Shown: positions 1-11,224, counted from the stretch's first letter. The stretch is 64,000 bases of DNA from Tricholoma matsutake (GCA_026075535.2 AP026548.1:6200001-6264000), one strand, 5' to 3'. Notes: generated from the sequence alone by a model not told the origin. Program-made: numbers and translations.

Positions 1-1083
1 TCATGGTGGCCACTTCTTGGATACGATCATCGAAGAAGTCGCGTTTCGTGTGTCGCATGACTTTGCGATATAGCTTCCAGTCCTCCTCATCTCGAGTGGC
101 TCTGTAAGCATCTAATGCACCTTTGCATTCGTCTGTCCACCATCCTTTGGATGACTTGCCTAGGCAAGATTCCTTGGCATGGTTGTCCCACGCCTTGTTT
201 AAAATCGTTGATATCGCCAAAATGACATCATTGATCTCTGCCAAGGTATTTCTGTGCCACTGAAGCCACGGATTTAAAGTGGGGGAGACGGCATCGAGAT
301 ATGATGCTTCCTCCTCGGATCCTTTTTTGATCAACCACTTGGTGACCGGGACCAGGGATCCCGGACCAGGTAGTGTCAGCATCAGGGGAGCATGGTCAGA
401 CGTACCCCTGGCTTCTGGGACGATATCACAATACAGCACAAATCTTGTGGGTATGAACATTAGGTCGATCACCATGGGGTGAAAGCCCTGTTGTGGGGGA
501 AAATGGGTGGGTCCCTTGTTAGGCCTAGTGCCATTGCCGTTTCTACTAGGTGGTCGGCATGGATGGAGTGTTCAGGCCCCTGGGGGTCCCAGGAGGTGTG
601 TCTCACATTAAAATTGCCACACATGAAGTGTAGTCGTGGGATCATCATGACACTTTCATATAAGAGTGTGATGGCCGAGTGTTGGCTGTCTGAATAGACG
701 TTAGCGAGTAGCATGACATCTTCCCCTATTTCCAAGGAAAAGAGAAGGATGTCACAATCGTCGATCAGATCTTGGCAGAGACCTGGTCTGAGATTAGCGA
801 TGCTATTAGCAAAATAGATAGCAACACATGGAGGGGTGTCAATCCCTGATGGTCGGACCAAAATGCCCCAGTTGGGGCTCATCGGTGTGCCAATAACTTC
901 TTCCCCTTCCCTGTTATGGGCAGAGGGGGCATGTCTTATTAGTCTCCAAGGAGGCTCTTGAATGAATAGCAAATCATAATCGTCTACAAAGTCTGCCAGT
1001 AGTGAGTCCATGTAACCCCAATTTCTGTTTACATTTTGGCTAAATATGCGTAGCTGTGGGGTAGATCTAAGTCTGTCCCTCAT
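1..1083 (-). pseudogene. LINE A ORF2, endonuclease domain (broken, partial)
   Basis: Start of the LINE polyprotein, beginning at an ATG (1,081-1,083) directly after the ORF1b stop. The N-terminus carries SQNVN and, about residue 43, IQEPPW, the Asn and Glu motifs of APE/exonuclease-endonuclease-phosphatase enzymes that nick target DNA. Further in are CGNFNVRH (GDFNVRH in sister copies) and the SDH region. The frame breaks near 482-515: compared with the copy near 57,900, about 19 bp are missing before the segment that reads GPTHFPPQQG elsewhere, so the long frame ends at 469. The rest of the domain continues in another frame to the window edge. Non-functional as it stands. Confidence 0.85.
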
Positions 1084-2176
1084 TTACGTTCAGCCACCGT
1101 GTCCTGCGGGATGGTAAGCAGGGGGGAAGCGAGAGTTACATCTTGCACTCACCTTGTCATAGCGAGCTTTGATCCAATCACGATCAAAGCGATGTCACCA
1201 GAAATTGCATTGACGATTGTCGGATGCGTGGTTCTTCCAGCAGTTTAGACATCTAGCCGGGTGAGGACAGGCAACCCCCTCTGGGGTGGCTGGGACTCGA
1301 GGGTTCGCTTTTGTGTTTCCCTTGCAACATCTGGCCAGAGCACGATGGTGCTCCTTGCAGTGTGGGCCTGCGCAGATCGGACACTTTGACTGCGGTGCTC
1401 TGCATGCTGGGGTGGGGTGTCCCCATTTCCAGCATCGTTGGCATAATGGCAGACCAGGGTTCGCCCTGGCTGCCCTAACATAAGCGACATAGTGTCCAAA
1501 CTGGACGCCATGCCCAATGAGAGCTTTTGCTCGTGCGCCACTGACTGAGTCAGCGATGTTGAGATAGACAGTGCATGTGTCCGACATCTTCGAATCACGT
1601 ACTACCCATGGGGGGACTTGCAACACAGTGAGGTCAGAGATGCCTGACTTTCCAAGGTGTGCGATCATGACATCAGGGGTAATGGCCTTGTCGTTGGCAA
1701 TGTATGGAACGTCGACCAGCTTAAGATACGACGTAGAAGTAGGTAACGCCGCATCCACTTGCAGCGTGAAGGGGAAGGCCTTGTGAGCCACCTCCTTGAA
1801 GCATCATAGGTCCTCCTCAGAGGCGACTACATTGGTAGACACTGAGATGTTCCCAGTGTGTAGAGTAGCAGACTGGGCCACTAGTTTGGAGTGGTGCAGT
1901 GTGAGGGTGGTCCTGACATGGTCGAGGAAGTCAGCGGGGTTCGCTCCCTCCTCAAAGGGGGGGAGAATGTGAACAAGGACCTGTCATCTCGACAGTCCGT
2001 GGACAGTGGGTGAGGGCTTTGCAGCCTTTGGCCTGGAGGGGCCGACGTGCTGTTGAATATCAGCCAGCTTGTTGGTAGGAAGTTCAGGGAAGGCTTTGGC
2101 TAATCGCACAAGGCCATCCATGGAAGTGTTAGGTGCTCGTCCCCCAGGGAAATGAGCGACCTGAGCAAAGGTCCCC
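1084..2176 (-). pseudogene. LINE A ORF1b, gag-like zinc-knuckle protein (broken, partial)
   Basis: RNA-binding first protein of the LINE, expected to coat the element RNA. It shows CQRCWKWGHPTPAC (a CX2CX4HX4C knuckle), a second cluster CPICAGPH with downstream His and Cys, and a third CLNCWKNH...C. Upstream is a conserved segment (VDVPYIANDKAITPD, then SGISDLTVLQVPPWVV) as in the other copies. Two in-frame stops interrupt it. One TGA follows CNFW, where other copies read CGA. One TGA follows EEDL near 1,800, where copy D reads TGT. The 5' part is lost at the junction with LINE B. Confidence 0.85.
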
Positions 2177-2723
2177 TTTTTTTTTTTTTTTTTTTTTTTT
2201 TTTGGGTCAAAAATTTATAATGCGACACCTGAACGCAGTCCGCGGTAGAGACATACAAACAGAGTACACTATGCCCAGTCCAAGTCCTCCTGCTGATCTT
2301 CACACCAACCACCTGGATAGCTGTGATGACCACTAAGGGGGCCCCCTTTATTGAGTAAACGGACTTGCCATGGTGGCGTACCGACAACCCGGACTTGACG
2401 ATGTCGTGTTCCCCGAATCCCTACAGGTATGTGTGCAAGATTTAGGGGAAATTGCCACCCCGATGTGAGCCTCTCAGCTTGGAAAGGAAGGCATAGTCAA
2501 CTAAGTCGTCGTAATGTGCAACCGACATTGGATCTGAAAGCGCTCAGGTGCCTCCCTGAACCAGTACCTGGTGTTGTGTCCCCCGTCCCTGACAGTCACT
2601 CCTCAACATGGGTGGGCCCCCTTTATGAGGGTTAACGGACTCGTCTGGTGCCCTACCGCCACTCCGACATACCGATAACACTAGCCAGAACCAGATGAGG
2701 GTCATACGCCCTGCACGCACAAC
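2177..2723 (-). other. LINE B 3'UTR and tail
   Basis: Non-coding 3' region between the ORF2 stop (TAG, complement of 2,724-2,726) and the poly(A) tail. The last ~65 bases before the tail contain GACTGCG(T/A)TC-like sequence and TTATAAATTTTTGACCC, repeated at the 3' end of every LINE and NA copy here. This shared block is the likely recognition signal for reverse transcription. Confidence 0.85.
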
Positions 2724-5700
2724 CTATCCTGGATCCCACGCAAGCAGGGTGAACAATCCTAGTGCAGGATTATTGTCCATGAATTCGTGAAAGCCTTAGA
2801 TGGTGTCGGGGCTTGCACGAGTTTCTTTGTGATCCACTGCATGGCAGACATGTAATATATGGTCTCAAGTTTGGATCTTGGGACCAAGGCACCAGCATTG
2901 ATATTCCCCATTGAGGGAAAGACGGTGACAATACTCCCCTATAGGAGCATGGCCAGTGATCATACGAGTTGAATGGGAAGTCATCATAGTGTTGTTTCCC
3001 ATTACTTTCAGCCAAGGCCCACCTTTGTGAGTCGAGGGTAAAACCGGTTTTCCGCCAACTCCTTTGAGCTGGTAGAAATGCCGTCCATGATATGCCGGAT
3101 CTGAGAACCGGGTGTGCCAATCCTTACAAATGGCCTTTTCAACCTGGTTTTTAAGGTAGTCTAGAGATGTCTGCGGGTGTCTGCCCATGGAGATCTTGGT
3201 TGATGTAGCTACATCGTGAGCCTTCTTGTGCACATTCCACTCGAATTTCGAGGGGACATGCCAGAATGTGATGTTTCTCTCCTCGTCCCTGGCTAGCCAG
3301 GGGCGGAGTGAGCGACAAGCATCCAGAGTGTGGTTTTGGGTCTATGAGGGACTCGATGCCCATGGTAGAGTCCGAGAATATCACCAGCTTTTTGCATCCC
3401 CTACTGCAAGCAGTGGAGATGCCCAGTTGGAGAGCGAAGAGTTCGACTTCCAGGGGGGTTCTCCTCCCAGAAGCTGAGACAACGCGATCTACCTGTTCTC
3501 CCTGTCCGAAGACAAGAGCGCAGGCGACGGCTTGGTATTTCGCATCTGTGGGCACCAAAGCGTCCACTGCAACGACGAGAGTGTTATCCTCTGCCTGGGC
3601 AGAGGCCCAGGCCTTATCGAGGTCACTCCTGTAAGAATTCCTCGCTCCATCCTCCTTGGAGGTGAGGCGATGAGAGGAAAAGCGAGTGGGGAATAGATCC
3701 TTTACTCTGTTTCCAGGAGTGTTTTCTTCCCCGAAGGGGTCAAATTCATTGCCTGGTACGAGGGCCAGAGCTGCAGCTGAAGCGACAGATGGGCCTTGTA
3801 GTGTCAGTGTGTCAAGCACGTTCCCTCCCCAGAGTCCTAGCTCATGAGGGTAGGTGGTGCCGACATGATTGGGCCCTAAGATCACTCTTAGGGGGTGTGA
3901 TGGAGCCAGCAGAGGGGTCCTGAATACCCCTCTTTTGACTAAGCAGCGCAGTAACAGCTGCATAGGCAGCAGTCCTGCGATACTTTCCAAGCCACCGATA
4001 GGGGTGGTTCGGAATGCACCAAGGATCCAGCATGCAGCAATGGACTGCACCTGGGCCAACGTTTTGATGACCCCCTTGATGCATGCGCCTTTGAAGTGCC
4101 AAAGTCTAAGTCCATATGTCATAATAGGTACGACACATGAACAATATAGAAGGCGCTTCTGCATGGGAGTTAGTCCTCTTACAGAATTGCTGAGCATTCC
4201 CATTGCCCTCGCCATGGTGATGGCTTTGGTGGAGTAGAAACGTGTGTGCTCCTTAAAGGAGAGTTTGCGATTAAAGAAAAACCCAAGGTACCTTCAGGTG
4301 ACTTTGGGTTTGAGGGGGGTATTGCCTGTGTAAGGAGCAAAGCCTAGATCTATAGGTAGGGGAGTGAATCTCCTCGACCTTGAAAAGTGAAATATCTCCG
4401 ACTTGTCGTGTTCTAAGACAAGTCTGAGGGAGGTGAATGCCTGGAAGATCCAGCCATATGCTTCTTTGAGAAGGGGGAGATTATCCTCCAACTGTGAGGA
4501 GTGGGCGATGAGTGTGCCATCATCCACATAAGACATGAGATCGACACTTCTGCCAATATTGCTTCTCCTGAAGAGCTTCATGATGGGCATCAAATATAAC
4601 GCCGATAAGACAGGGGACAAGGCAGACCCTTGTCCCACTCCCACATTGGCTGCAAAGGAGCCAGATGAGAAAGCGTTCCATTTGTAGGTCATCTTGCGAC
4701 CGACCAAATATGAACGGAAGAAATTCACTACTTGTGCAGGGAATCCCGACCAAGAGATAATCTCCAATAGAACCTGGTGGTTCAAGGAGGGGAAGAATTG
4801 GGCGATGTCGAAGGCGACAACACTGGTTTTGAGTCCTTTGGCCCATCCTGCTCTAACAAGATGGGTGAGGTAGATTCCTGCATCCTCAGTGGAACGCTGG
4901 GCAACACCTCTGAACTGGTTCTGCTTGAAGGCCTCATGTGCAACTCCGTCGAATTGAAGTCACCTAGACAACATCTTCTTGACTAATTTGCCCAGAGTGT
5001 TCAACAGCACGATGGGCCTGAACAACTTTGGAGTAGAGTAGTTAGGTTTCCCTGGTTTCAGGATGATTACCAACAGGGATTCCTTGAAGTGAGCCGGCCA
5101 ATGGCCAGCAGTGATACAAGCCTCAGCGATGCGGGTGATGAGACCTGCCACCTCTGGGTTGCTACACCAGTGTTTTAGGTGCAACCATGTTACATGATCG
5201 GGACCTGGAGCAGATCAGGAAGAACACGTGTTAAGCGCTTCTTTCATTTCCATGATGGAGAACGGGACCCAGACCCTTTCAGGCACTGGATCAAGTTCAT
5301 CTAAAATGCTCAGATTGACTACTCGATCTGAGGCAGCATTGTAGGACCCATCAAGGGCAGCCCAAAGAGAATCCAAATCATTGCAAGGTTCTCCCCGATA
5401 GGAGATCGCCTTGTATGATGGAAGGTTACATTGATGAGTCCAGGACATCAGGTCCCAGGGTCGTCTATTCATCGTAGCCACTTCTTGGATACGGTCGTCG
5501 AAAAAATCGCACTTTGCGTGTCGCATGATTTTCCTGTAGTGCTTCCAGTCCTCCTCATCTTGGGAGGCTCTGTAAGCATCTAGGGCACCACTGCATTTGT
5601 CTGTCCACCAACCTTTGGATGACTTGCTGAGGCAAGATTCCATGGCATGGTTTTCCCATGCCTTGTTTAAAATCGTTGATATCGCCGAGATGACATCATC

Positions 5701-6576
5701 GATTTCTGCTGAAGTATCTCTGTGCCAATCTAGCCACGGAGTTAAAGCGGAGGAGACAGCATCCCGATATGATGCTTCCTCCTCGGATCCTTTTTTGATC
5801 GACCACTTGGTGACCGAGACCAGAGATCCCAGGCCGGGTAGTGTCAGTGTCAGAGGGGCGTGGTCAGATGTTCCCCTGGCTTCAGGTACGATATCACAGT
5901 ACAATATGAATCTGAGATCCGTAGGTACAAACATCAGGTCAATCACTGTGGGGTGAAAGCCCTGTTGAGGGGGGAAGTGGGTGGGGCCCTCCACTACTGG
6001 AAGGGCTCTAGTCAGGCCTAATGCCATCACCGTTTCCACTAAGTGGTCAGCATGGATCGAGTGTTCAGGCCCCTGGGGGTCCCAGGAGGCATGCCTCACG
6101 TTAAAATCGCCACACATGAAGTGTAAGCATGGGATTGTCATGACATTCTCATATAAGAACGTGATGGCCATATGTTGGCTATCCGAGTAAACGTTAGCAA
6201 GTAGCATGACATCTTCCCCTATTCCCAGTGAGAACAAGAGGACATCACGGTCATCGATCAGATCTCATCTGAGACCCGGTCTTAGATTGGCAATGCTGTT
6301 CACAAAATAGTCAGCAACACGTGGAGGGGAGTCAATTCCCGATGGGCGCACTAAAGTTCCCCAATTGGGGCTCATTGGTGCACCTATAACATCTTCCCCT
6401 TCCCTGTTGTGGGCAGAAGGGGTGTGTCTTATAAATCGCCAAGGAGGCTCTTGGATAAAAAGCAAGTCGTAGTCATCTATGAAATCTGCCAGTAATGAGT
6501 CCATGTAGCCCCAATTTCTGTTTACATTTTGACTAAATATGCATAGCTGAGGGGTAGATCCAAGTCTTTCTCTCAT
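2724..6576 (-). pseudogene. LINE B ORF2: endonuclease, RT, RNase H, CCHC (several stops)
   Basis: Full-extent ORF2 (about 1,280 codons) ending …WDPG. The endonuclease starts at 6,576 (IQEPPW), with GDFNVRH and SDHAPLTL in the segment 5,215-6,237. RT shows KPGKPNYSTPK, GVGQGSALSP (motif B) and SYVDDG (motif C, catalytic Asp pair) in 4,294-5,184. RNase H shows VVAVDA, EVELFALQLG and FSDSTMG in 3,151-4,215. The frame is cut by TGA after RPGLR in the endonuclease, TGA after CSS before the RT, and further breaks in RNase H near 3,320 and 2,865. Sister copies read CGA at the first site. Dead as a protein, but all modules are recognisable. Confidence 0.9.
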
Positions 6577-7821
6577 TTACGTTCGGCCACTGCGTCCTGT
6601 GGGTTGGTAAGCAAGAGGGGAATGAGAGTTGCGTCTCGCACTCACCTCGTCATAGCGAGCTTTGATCCAATCACGGTCAAAGCGATGTCGCCAAAAATTG
6701 CATCAACAATCGTTGGATGCGTGGTTCTTCCAGCAGTTTATACACCTAGCCGGGTGAGGACAGGCTGCCCCCTCTGGGGTAGCTGAGACAGGAGGGTTCG
6801 CCTTAGTGTTACCCTTACAGCATCCCACCAAGGCACGGTGGTGCTCCTTGCGGTGAGGTCCTGCGCAGATCGGGCATTTCAACTGCGGTGCTCTGCATGC
6901 TGGGGTGGGATGGCCCCATTTCCAGCATCGTTGGCATAATGGCAGACCAGGGTTCACCCTGGCTGCCCTAACATAAGTGACATAGCGTCCAAACTGGACG
7001 CCACACCCGATAAGAGCTTTTGCTTGTGCACCACTGACTGAGTCAGCAATGTTGAGATAAACGGTGCATGTGTCCGACATCTTCGAATCATGTACTACCC
7101 ATGGGGGGACTTGCAACATGGTGAGGTCAGATATGCCTGACTTTCCAAGGTGTGCGATCACGACATCAGGAGTGATGGCCTTGTCGTTAGCGATATATGG
7201 AACGTCGACCAGCTTGAGGTATGACGTAGAAGTAGGTAGTGCCGCATCGACTTGCAGTGCAAAGGGGAAGGCCTTGTGAGCCGCCTCCTTGAAGCATCAT
7301 AGGTCCTCCTCAGAGGCAACTATGTCAGTAGACACTGAGATGTTCCCAGCGTGTAGAGTAGCAGACTGGGCCACTAGTTTAGAGTGGTGCAGTGCAAGAG
7401 TGGTCCTGACATGGTCTAGGAGATCAGCGGGGTTCGCTCCTTCCTCAAGGGGAGGTGGAACGTGTACTAAGACCTGTCTTCTCGACAGTCCGTGGACAGT
7501 GGGTGAAGGTTTCCCAACCTTGGGCCTGGATGGGCCGACATGCTGCTGAATATCAGCCAGTTTATCGGTCGGAAGCTCAGGGAAGGCTTTGGCCAAGCGC
7601 ACAAGGCCATCCATGGAGGTGTTGGGTGCTCGTCCCCCAGGGAAACGAGCGACCTGAGCAAAGGTCCCCTTGCCTGAAGGCCTGGTCGACCAGTTCACGG
7701 GGGGAGGTGGTCCTCGACCCCATGATGAAGAGACACCCCCTGCTGGGGGTTTAGGAAGAGGTCGAGCCCCTTTCGGGCCTCGAGTCCTCGCAGATTTGTG
7801 AGGGGGGGTGGCATTGCCCAT
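6577..7821 (-). pseudogene. LINE B ORF1b, gag-like protein (one internal stop)
   Basis: Starts at ATG 7,821 (MGNATPPHKS) and ends at TAA 6,577-6,579, which touches the ORF2 ATG. The N-terminal half is Pro/Gly-rich (PKPPAGGVSSSWG, GRGPPPPVNW) and then has a conserved segment (GLVRLAKAFPELPTDKLADIQQH). The C-terminal half carries three Cys/His clusters (CQRCWKWGH…C, CPICAGPH…, CINCWKNH…). A single TGA after EEDL (near 7,297) splits it into a 174-aa and a ~240-codon part. Copy D has TGT there and copy A has the same TGA. The role is inferred from LINE ORF1 proteins: nucleic-acid binding in the RNP. Confidence 0.88.
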
Positions 7822-7895
7822 CCCATCCCTCTAGGTAGTCCGTCCTTGGGATGTCATTGGGATCGTTGGTGATTGGTGACAGTACCTGACCTAGG

Positions 7896-8509
7896 TCATT
7901 TACTCCCTCCAGCCATCCTATCCAGTGCTCTTTGGAGCGTAACACTTCCCGAATCGCGATCTAGGCCCACCTCGGCAGCTGCTACCAGCACCGAGCCCAG
8001 CCATTCCACAATGGTCTGCTGTTCCTCAGCAGTTGGTCGTCTGGGACCCATTCTGTTCAGAACAACTCAGATTCCTTCAGCGTATTCCCCCAAGTCTTTC
8101 GCGAAGGTCTGGGGCCCACTCCAGTCATTGCTCGTCATCTCCGTGTCTTGAATGACAGGGGGTGGATAGGTAACAGCCTCTTTGTCAGCCCACTGCAAAG
8201 CAGGTGTGAAAGGGGTAGCAGGAGGTGCAGGAGACGCAGTAGCATCTCTGGAAGATAGTGCTGGCACACTGAATTGTTGTGCCCGTGGAGTCACAATTCC
8301 CGCCCCATAGGGGGAGGGGTTGGAGAGCCTCTTTGGGTCCTGTGTGGACCCACTGAGGGAGCATTCTGTGTGGATCTGCAGCTCTCTTCAAGCTGCAGAG
8401 AGTCAATTGGGTCATCGCCAGGAGTTCTGGGCATACTGGATCTGGAGGGTCTCCCCTCGTCCATCACCTTGCCCAATCTCCCCCCTCTTCTACTGTAGGA
8501 TTCTGACAT
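7896..8509 (-). pseudogene. LINE B ORF1a remnant, unrecognised LINE protein
   Basis: The 5'-most ORF of the LINE, starting MSESYSRRGG at 8,509 (MSDSFIQKGRR in copies D and P). The conserved core MDEGRPSRSSMPRTPGDDPIDSL is Ser/Pro-rich and apparently disordered. A frameshift near 8,290 ends the long frame, and homology continues to a TGA at 7,896-7,898. No known domain is recognised. Intact versions lie at 10,592-11,224 and 50,281-50,904. Confidence 0.7.
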
Positions 8510-8633
8510 GCATTGGTAAGACGCTGGTTATACTGGATCGTGTGGATCGTGGACCGATGGAGCTGCAAATTGAGAAAATGGTGTCGACAAAATTTTTTGT
8601 GGCTGTGCACGTCGCGGTAAGGAGACAAGAAGC

Positions 8634-9169
8634 GATAAATGAACATGTCATCACATCCAGTTGATGTAGCATGGCATGAGAGGTGGCTGTGATTTCCAGC
8701 CTCTCATTCACAGATAACGGCACTTCATCCTCCACCAGCTCAGGGATGGAGGGCAAAGGCAGTGACAGGGCAGGGGATGCCTCTGGATAAAGGAGCTCAG
8801 CAATGCCGAGCTCCTGTGTATACACATCCTCGCATTCGAAACTGCGAGTCAGTTGTTTGTGTGCAATGTGGACATCTTGCGCCCACATTACACGGTCGAT
8901 TGTTTGCCTTGAAGCAAGCTTGGGGCTGCTCTTGGCGTAGTTGAGGGCCTCCTGCCTAGCAAGAGAGTCCTCATCGTCTTCAGGGTCAGAGAGGTCTTCT
9001 CTGGCCCATAGATCTCTAACTGCCTTTAGGGCAGCTGCTACCTCTGGATCGTCTTGTTCGTACCAGGTGTCATAGTCTTGGACGTCATCATCAAAGATGT
9101 CGCCCATAATCAGGGGGGGGCGTGAACCCCCCAGCGTGGTGGACAGTCTCTAGTTTGCTGTTTGGGCAT
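8634..9169 (-). pseudogene. NA-alpha1 ORF fragment (novel NA protein, N-terminal half)
   Basis: The frame opens at ATG 9,167-9,169 (MPK-type start shared by the NA family) but is shifted by one base in a C-run near 9,110, so the readable frame begins at MGDIFDDD (9,107). It contains the acidic QDYDTWYEQDDPEVAAALKA segment, an Asp/Glu tract (SDPEDDEDSLARQ) and the QELGIAELLYPEASPA and PIPELVEDEVPLS motifs of the family. The C-terminus is lost at the junction with LINE B; frames that run on into LINE B are spurious. Confidence 0.75.
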
Positions 9170-9929
9170 AGAGAGTGAGTTAGCACTAGTAGATGATGGA
9201 AGAGATCAAGGTACATAGCGTGCCATCGATAACGGTTGGTCCCTTATCTCCATTCCGGGTCCACCCGATACAGCCTCCAAACGCTCTGAGGGGGCGAACA
9301 GGCCACGCATCCTGTTGCCTGGTGGGAGAAGATCGAACCCGGGTCATAACACCCCAGAGGAGTGAGCACCGGAGGTGAGAAGTCGGTGGTGAAATGTGGC
9401 CACCAGAGCATCGACCTAGCCGTCAGGGGGCACCGTCACCTGGCCCCTTTTAGCGACGGTGTATTCCAACAGGTAGTCAGTGTAGCTTGTCCCTAGTAGT
9501 AGTGACTCACATAGCATGGAGGTTGGAAGCCCCAGAGATGACCAACAGTCCAGTAACAGTGTCCCTCCCCCTAAGCCAGACCTCCCCCAGCTAAACGAGC
9601 GCTTCTACTTGGGTGAGCATTGAAGCAGGCATCCCACACCCACTCTAAGCCCCCATGGGGACCCAGACTACTCTTTCATAGACACCACTCACCTAGCCAG
9701 GATCCTCGAAGCCAAGGGGAATGAGACAGATAGCAGTCACTATTGAACACAATGACCGAGACATCCCCACTCTTAGCAAATCAGGCCAGGCCTGGAGATG
9801 CCGAGAGCGTTCATGATGGCAAAATCCGATCGAAAATCGGACATAAATTGAAGTGTCGATGTCGCTGGCAACGTTGAGCAGAGGTGTTTACCACTGTTTA
9901 TGGTGGTTGTAACAAGTCAAGGAGCGCTG
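8634..9929 (-). mobile_element. NA-alpha1, 3'-truncated non-autonomous element
   Basis: Minus-strand NA element of the alpha subfamily. Its 5' end at 9,929 shows the family start GCTCCTTGACTTGTTACAAC read on the minus strand. The element runs down into the middle of its ORF, where it is replaced at about 8,634 by the 5' end of LINE B. The downstream two fifths and poly(A) are absent. On the other side it directly abuts an RT fragment in the opposite orientation (LINE C). No target-site duplication is visible. Confidence 0.85.
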
Positions 9930-10462
9930 CAGGAATTTACCTTACCCACCTTGTAAGAGCAGGATGGGCCCAAGGTCTCAAAACGAGTGTTGTCGCATTC
10001 GACATCGCCCAATTCTTCCCCTCCTTGAACCACCAGGTTTTACTGGAGATCATCTCTCGGTCGGGATTCCCTGCGCAAGTCCTGAATTTCTTCCGTTCCT
10101 GCCTAGTCAGTCGAAAGATGACCTACAAATGGAACGCCTTCTCATCTGGCTCCTTTGCAGCAGATGTGGGGGTGGGACAAGGCTCTGCCTTGTCCCCTGT
10201 CTTATCAGCGTTGTACCTAACGCCCATTATGAAGCTCTTCAGAAGAAGCGACATCAGCAGAAATGTCGATCTCATGTCCTATGTGGACGATGGCACACTC
10301 ATCACCCACTCTGCACAGCTGGAGGATAATCTCCCCCTTCTCAAAGAAGCGTATGGCTGGATCTTCCAGGCATTCACCTCCCTCGGACTTGTCCTGGAAC
10401 ATGACAAGTCGGAGGTATTCCATTTCTCTAGGTTGAGGAACTTCAATCCTCTACCGATACGT
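9930..10462 (+). mobile_element. LINE copy C, RT fragment
   Basis: A 533 bp plus-strand piece of ORF2 covering RT motifs A to C: GIYLTHLVRAGWAQG, VVAFDIAQFFPSL, GVGQGSALSP, SYVDDGTLI and the segment up to NFNPLPI. Both ends are broken. On the left it abuts the 5' end of NA-alpha1, and on the right the 5' end of LINE D. The frame reads through both junctions and forms a 446-codon chimeric ORF (9,884-11,224): an NA-derived N-terminus, the RT core, then the leader and ORF1a of LINE D. This chimera is most likely accidental. Confidence 0.85.
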
Positions 10463-10591
10463 CATCACTCCTTGACCTCTTACCGCGATGTGCACAGCCA
10501 CAAAAAAATTTCGTCGACCCCATTTTCAACTTCTGTAGCTCAATCCATCAACGATCCAAGCAATCCAGTTTATATAGTGTCTTACCAATGC

Positions 10592-11224
10592 ATGTCAGAT
10601 TCTTTCATACAAAAAGGGAGGAGATTGGACACAGTGATGGATGAGGGGAGACCTTCTAGATCCGGTACACCCAGAACTCCTGGCGATGACCCCATTGATT
10701 CTCTATGGCCCTCTGGGGGCCGTAGACCCTCACAGATAGCTCCCTCTGTGGGTCCTCATCGGACCCAAAGAGGCTCTCCAACTCCCTCCCCCTATGGGGC
10801 TGGAACAATCACACCATGTGCACAGCGATTCAGCATGCCAGCGTTATCTCCCAGGCAGGCTACTTCGTCCCCTACACCTCCTACCACTCCTTCTACACCT
10901 ACTTCTCAGTGGGCTGACAAAGTTGAGCTATCGAACCCCACTCCTGTGATCCAGGACACAGAGATGGCGAGCGATGCCGAGGATGACTGGGCCAGACCAG
11001 ACACCTTTGTGCATGACTTGGGGGAATACACACAGGGATTTCTAATGGTCCTTAGCAGGACAGGAGCCCATAGACCAACTGTTGAACAACGACAGGAAAT
11101 CGCTGAGCAGCTAGGGGCAGTACTCAGTGCTGCAACTGCTGCAACTGCTGTCAGCTTTAATCGCGATTCGGGGAGCGACACCCTCCGAAGAGCTATAGAC
11201 GGGGCGGGTAGGGGCAGTAAATGA
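10592..11224 (+). CDS. LINE D ORF1a, unrecognised 210-aa LINE protein
   Basis: Open from ATG 10,592 (MSDSFIQKGRR) to TGA 11,222-11,224. The first ~110 residues are Ser/Pro/Gly/Arg-rich and low complexity (GRPSRSGTPRTPGDDPIDSL, HRTQRGSPTPSPYG). The last ~80 are better ordered and conserved in copy P: EDDWARPDTFVHDLGEYTQGF, TGAHRPTVEQRQEIAEQLG, then DSGSDTLRRAIDGAGRGSK. I recognise no domain. It occupies the position of an extra first ORF upstream of the zinc-knuckle ORF. After the TGA the same frame stays open and similar among copies for about 25 codons, so readthrough is possible. Confidence 0.72.
   Translation: MSDSFIQKGRRLDTVMDEGRPSRSGTPRTPGDDPIDSLWPSGGRRPSQIAPSVGPHRTQRGSPTPSPYGAGTITPCAQRFSMPALSPRQATSSPTPPTTPSTPTSQWADKVELSNPTPVIQDTEMASDAEDDWARPDTFVHDLGEYTQGFLMVLSRTGAHRPTVEQRQEIAEQLGAVLSAATAATAVSFNRDSGSDTLRRAIDGAGRGSK

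Larger units (their letters stand above)
1..2176 (-). mobile_element. LINE copy A, Tad1-like non-LTR retrotransposon, partial
   Basis: Minus-strand LINE that enters from the left edge. The window holds the endonuclease part of ORF2 (1-1,083) and most of ORF1b (1,084-2,176). At about 2,176 the ORF1b sequence stops and a poly(T) run begins, which is the 3' end of LINE B. The missing upstream half of ORF1b is not found on the far side of LINE B, so this is not a simple nested insertion. The family assignment rests on zinc knuckles, an APE-type endonuclease and, in sister copies, RT and RNase H. Tad1 is the common fungal LINE clade with this content, but no phylogeny was run. Confidence 0.9.
2177..8633 (-). 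mobile_element. LINE copy B, near full-length Tad1-like retrotransposon
   Basis: A 6.46 kb minus-strand element running from the poly(T) at 2,177-2,203 (its poly(A) tail) to a 5' leader ending near 8,633. It contains 3'UTR, ORF2, ORF1b, ORF1a and a leader similar to those of copies D and P (…TTACCGCGACGTGCACAGCC…). Its 3' side abuts LINE A ORF1b, while its 5' side abuts the interior of an NA element, and no target-site duplication is visible. It therefore joins two different flanks, which fits template jumping, recombination between copies or a chimeric assembly better than plain insertion. Confidence 0.93.

Noticed and set aside
479..697. Plus-strand ORFs opposite LINE genes (for example 479-697, 5,597-5,956, 13,150-13,491 antisense)
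   Set aside because: They recur in every LINE copy at the same place as mirror frames of the endonuclease, RT or RNase H coding strand and have no independent support.
2177..2203. Poly(T) runs (2,177; 27,077; 43,564; 47,904; 58,098; 61,006) as Pol III terminators
   Set aside because: Each is the complement of a LINE or NA poly(A) tail, directly followed by the TTGACCC/TATAAAT tail block.
9884..11224. 446-codon ORF joining RT to ORF1a as a novel fusion protein
   Set aside because: It crosses two transposon junctions (NA antisense, LINE C, LINE D leader). The middle includes non-coding leader sequence, so the fusion is most likely accidental.
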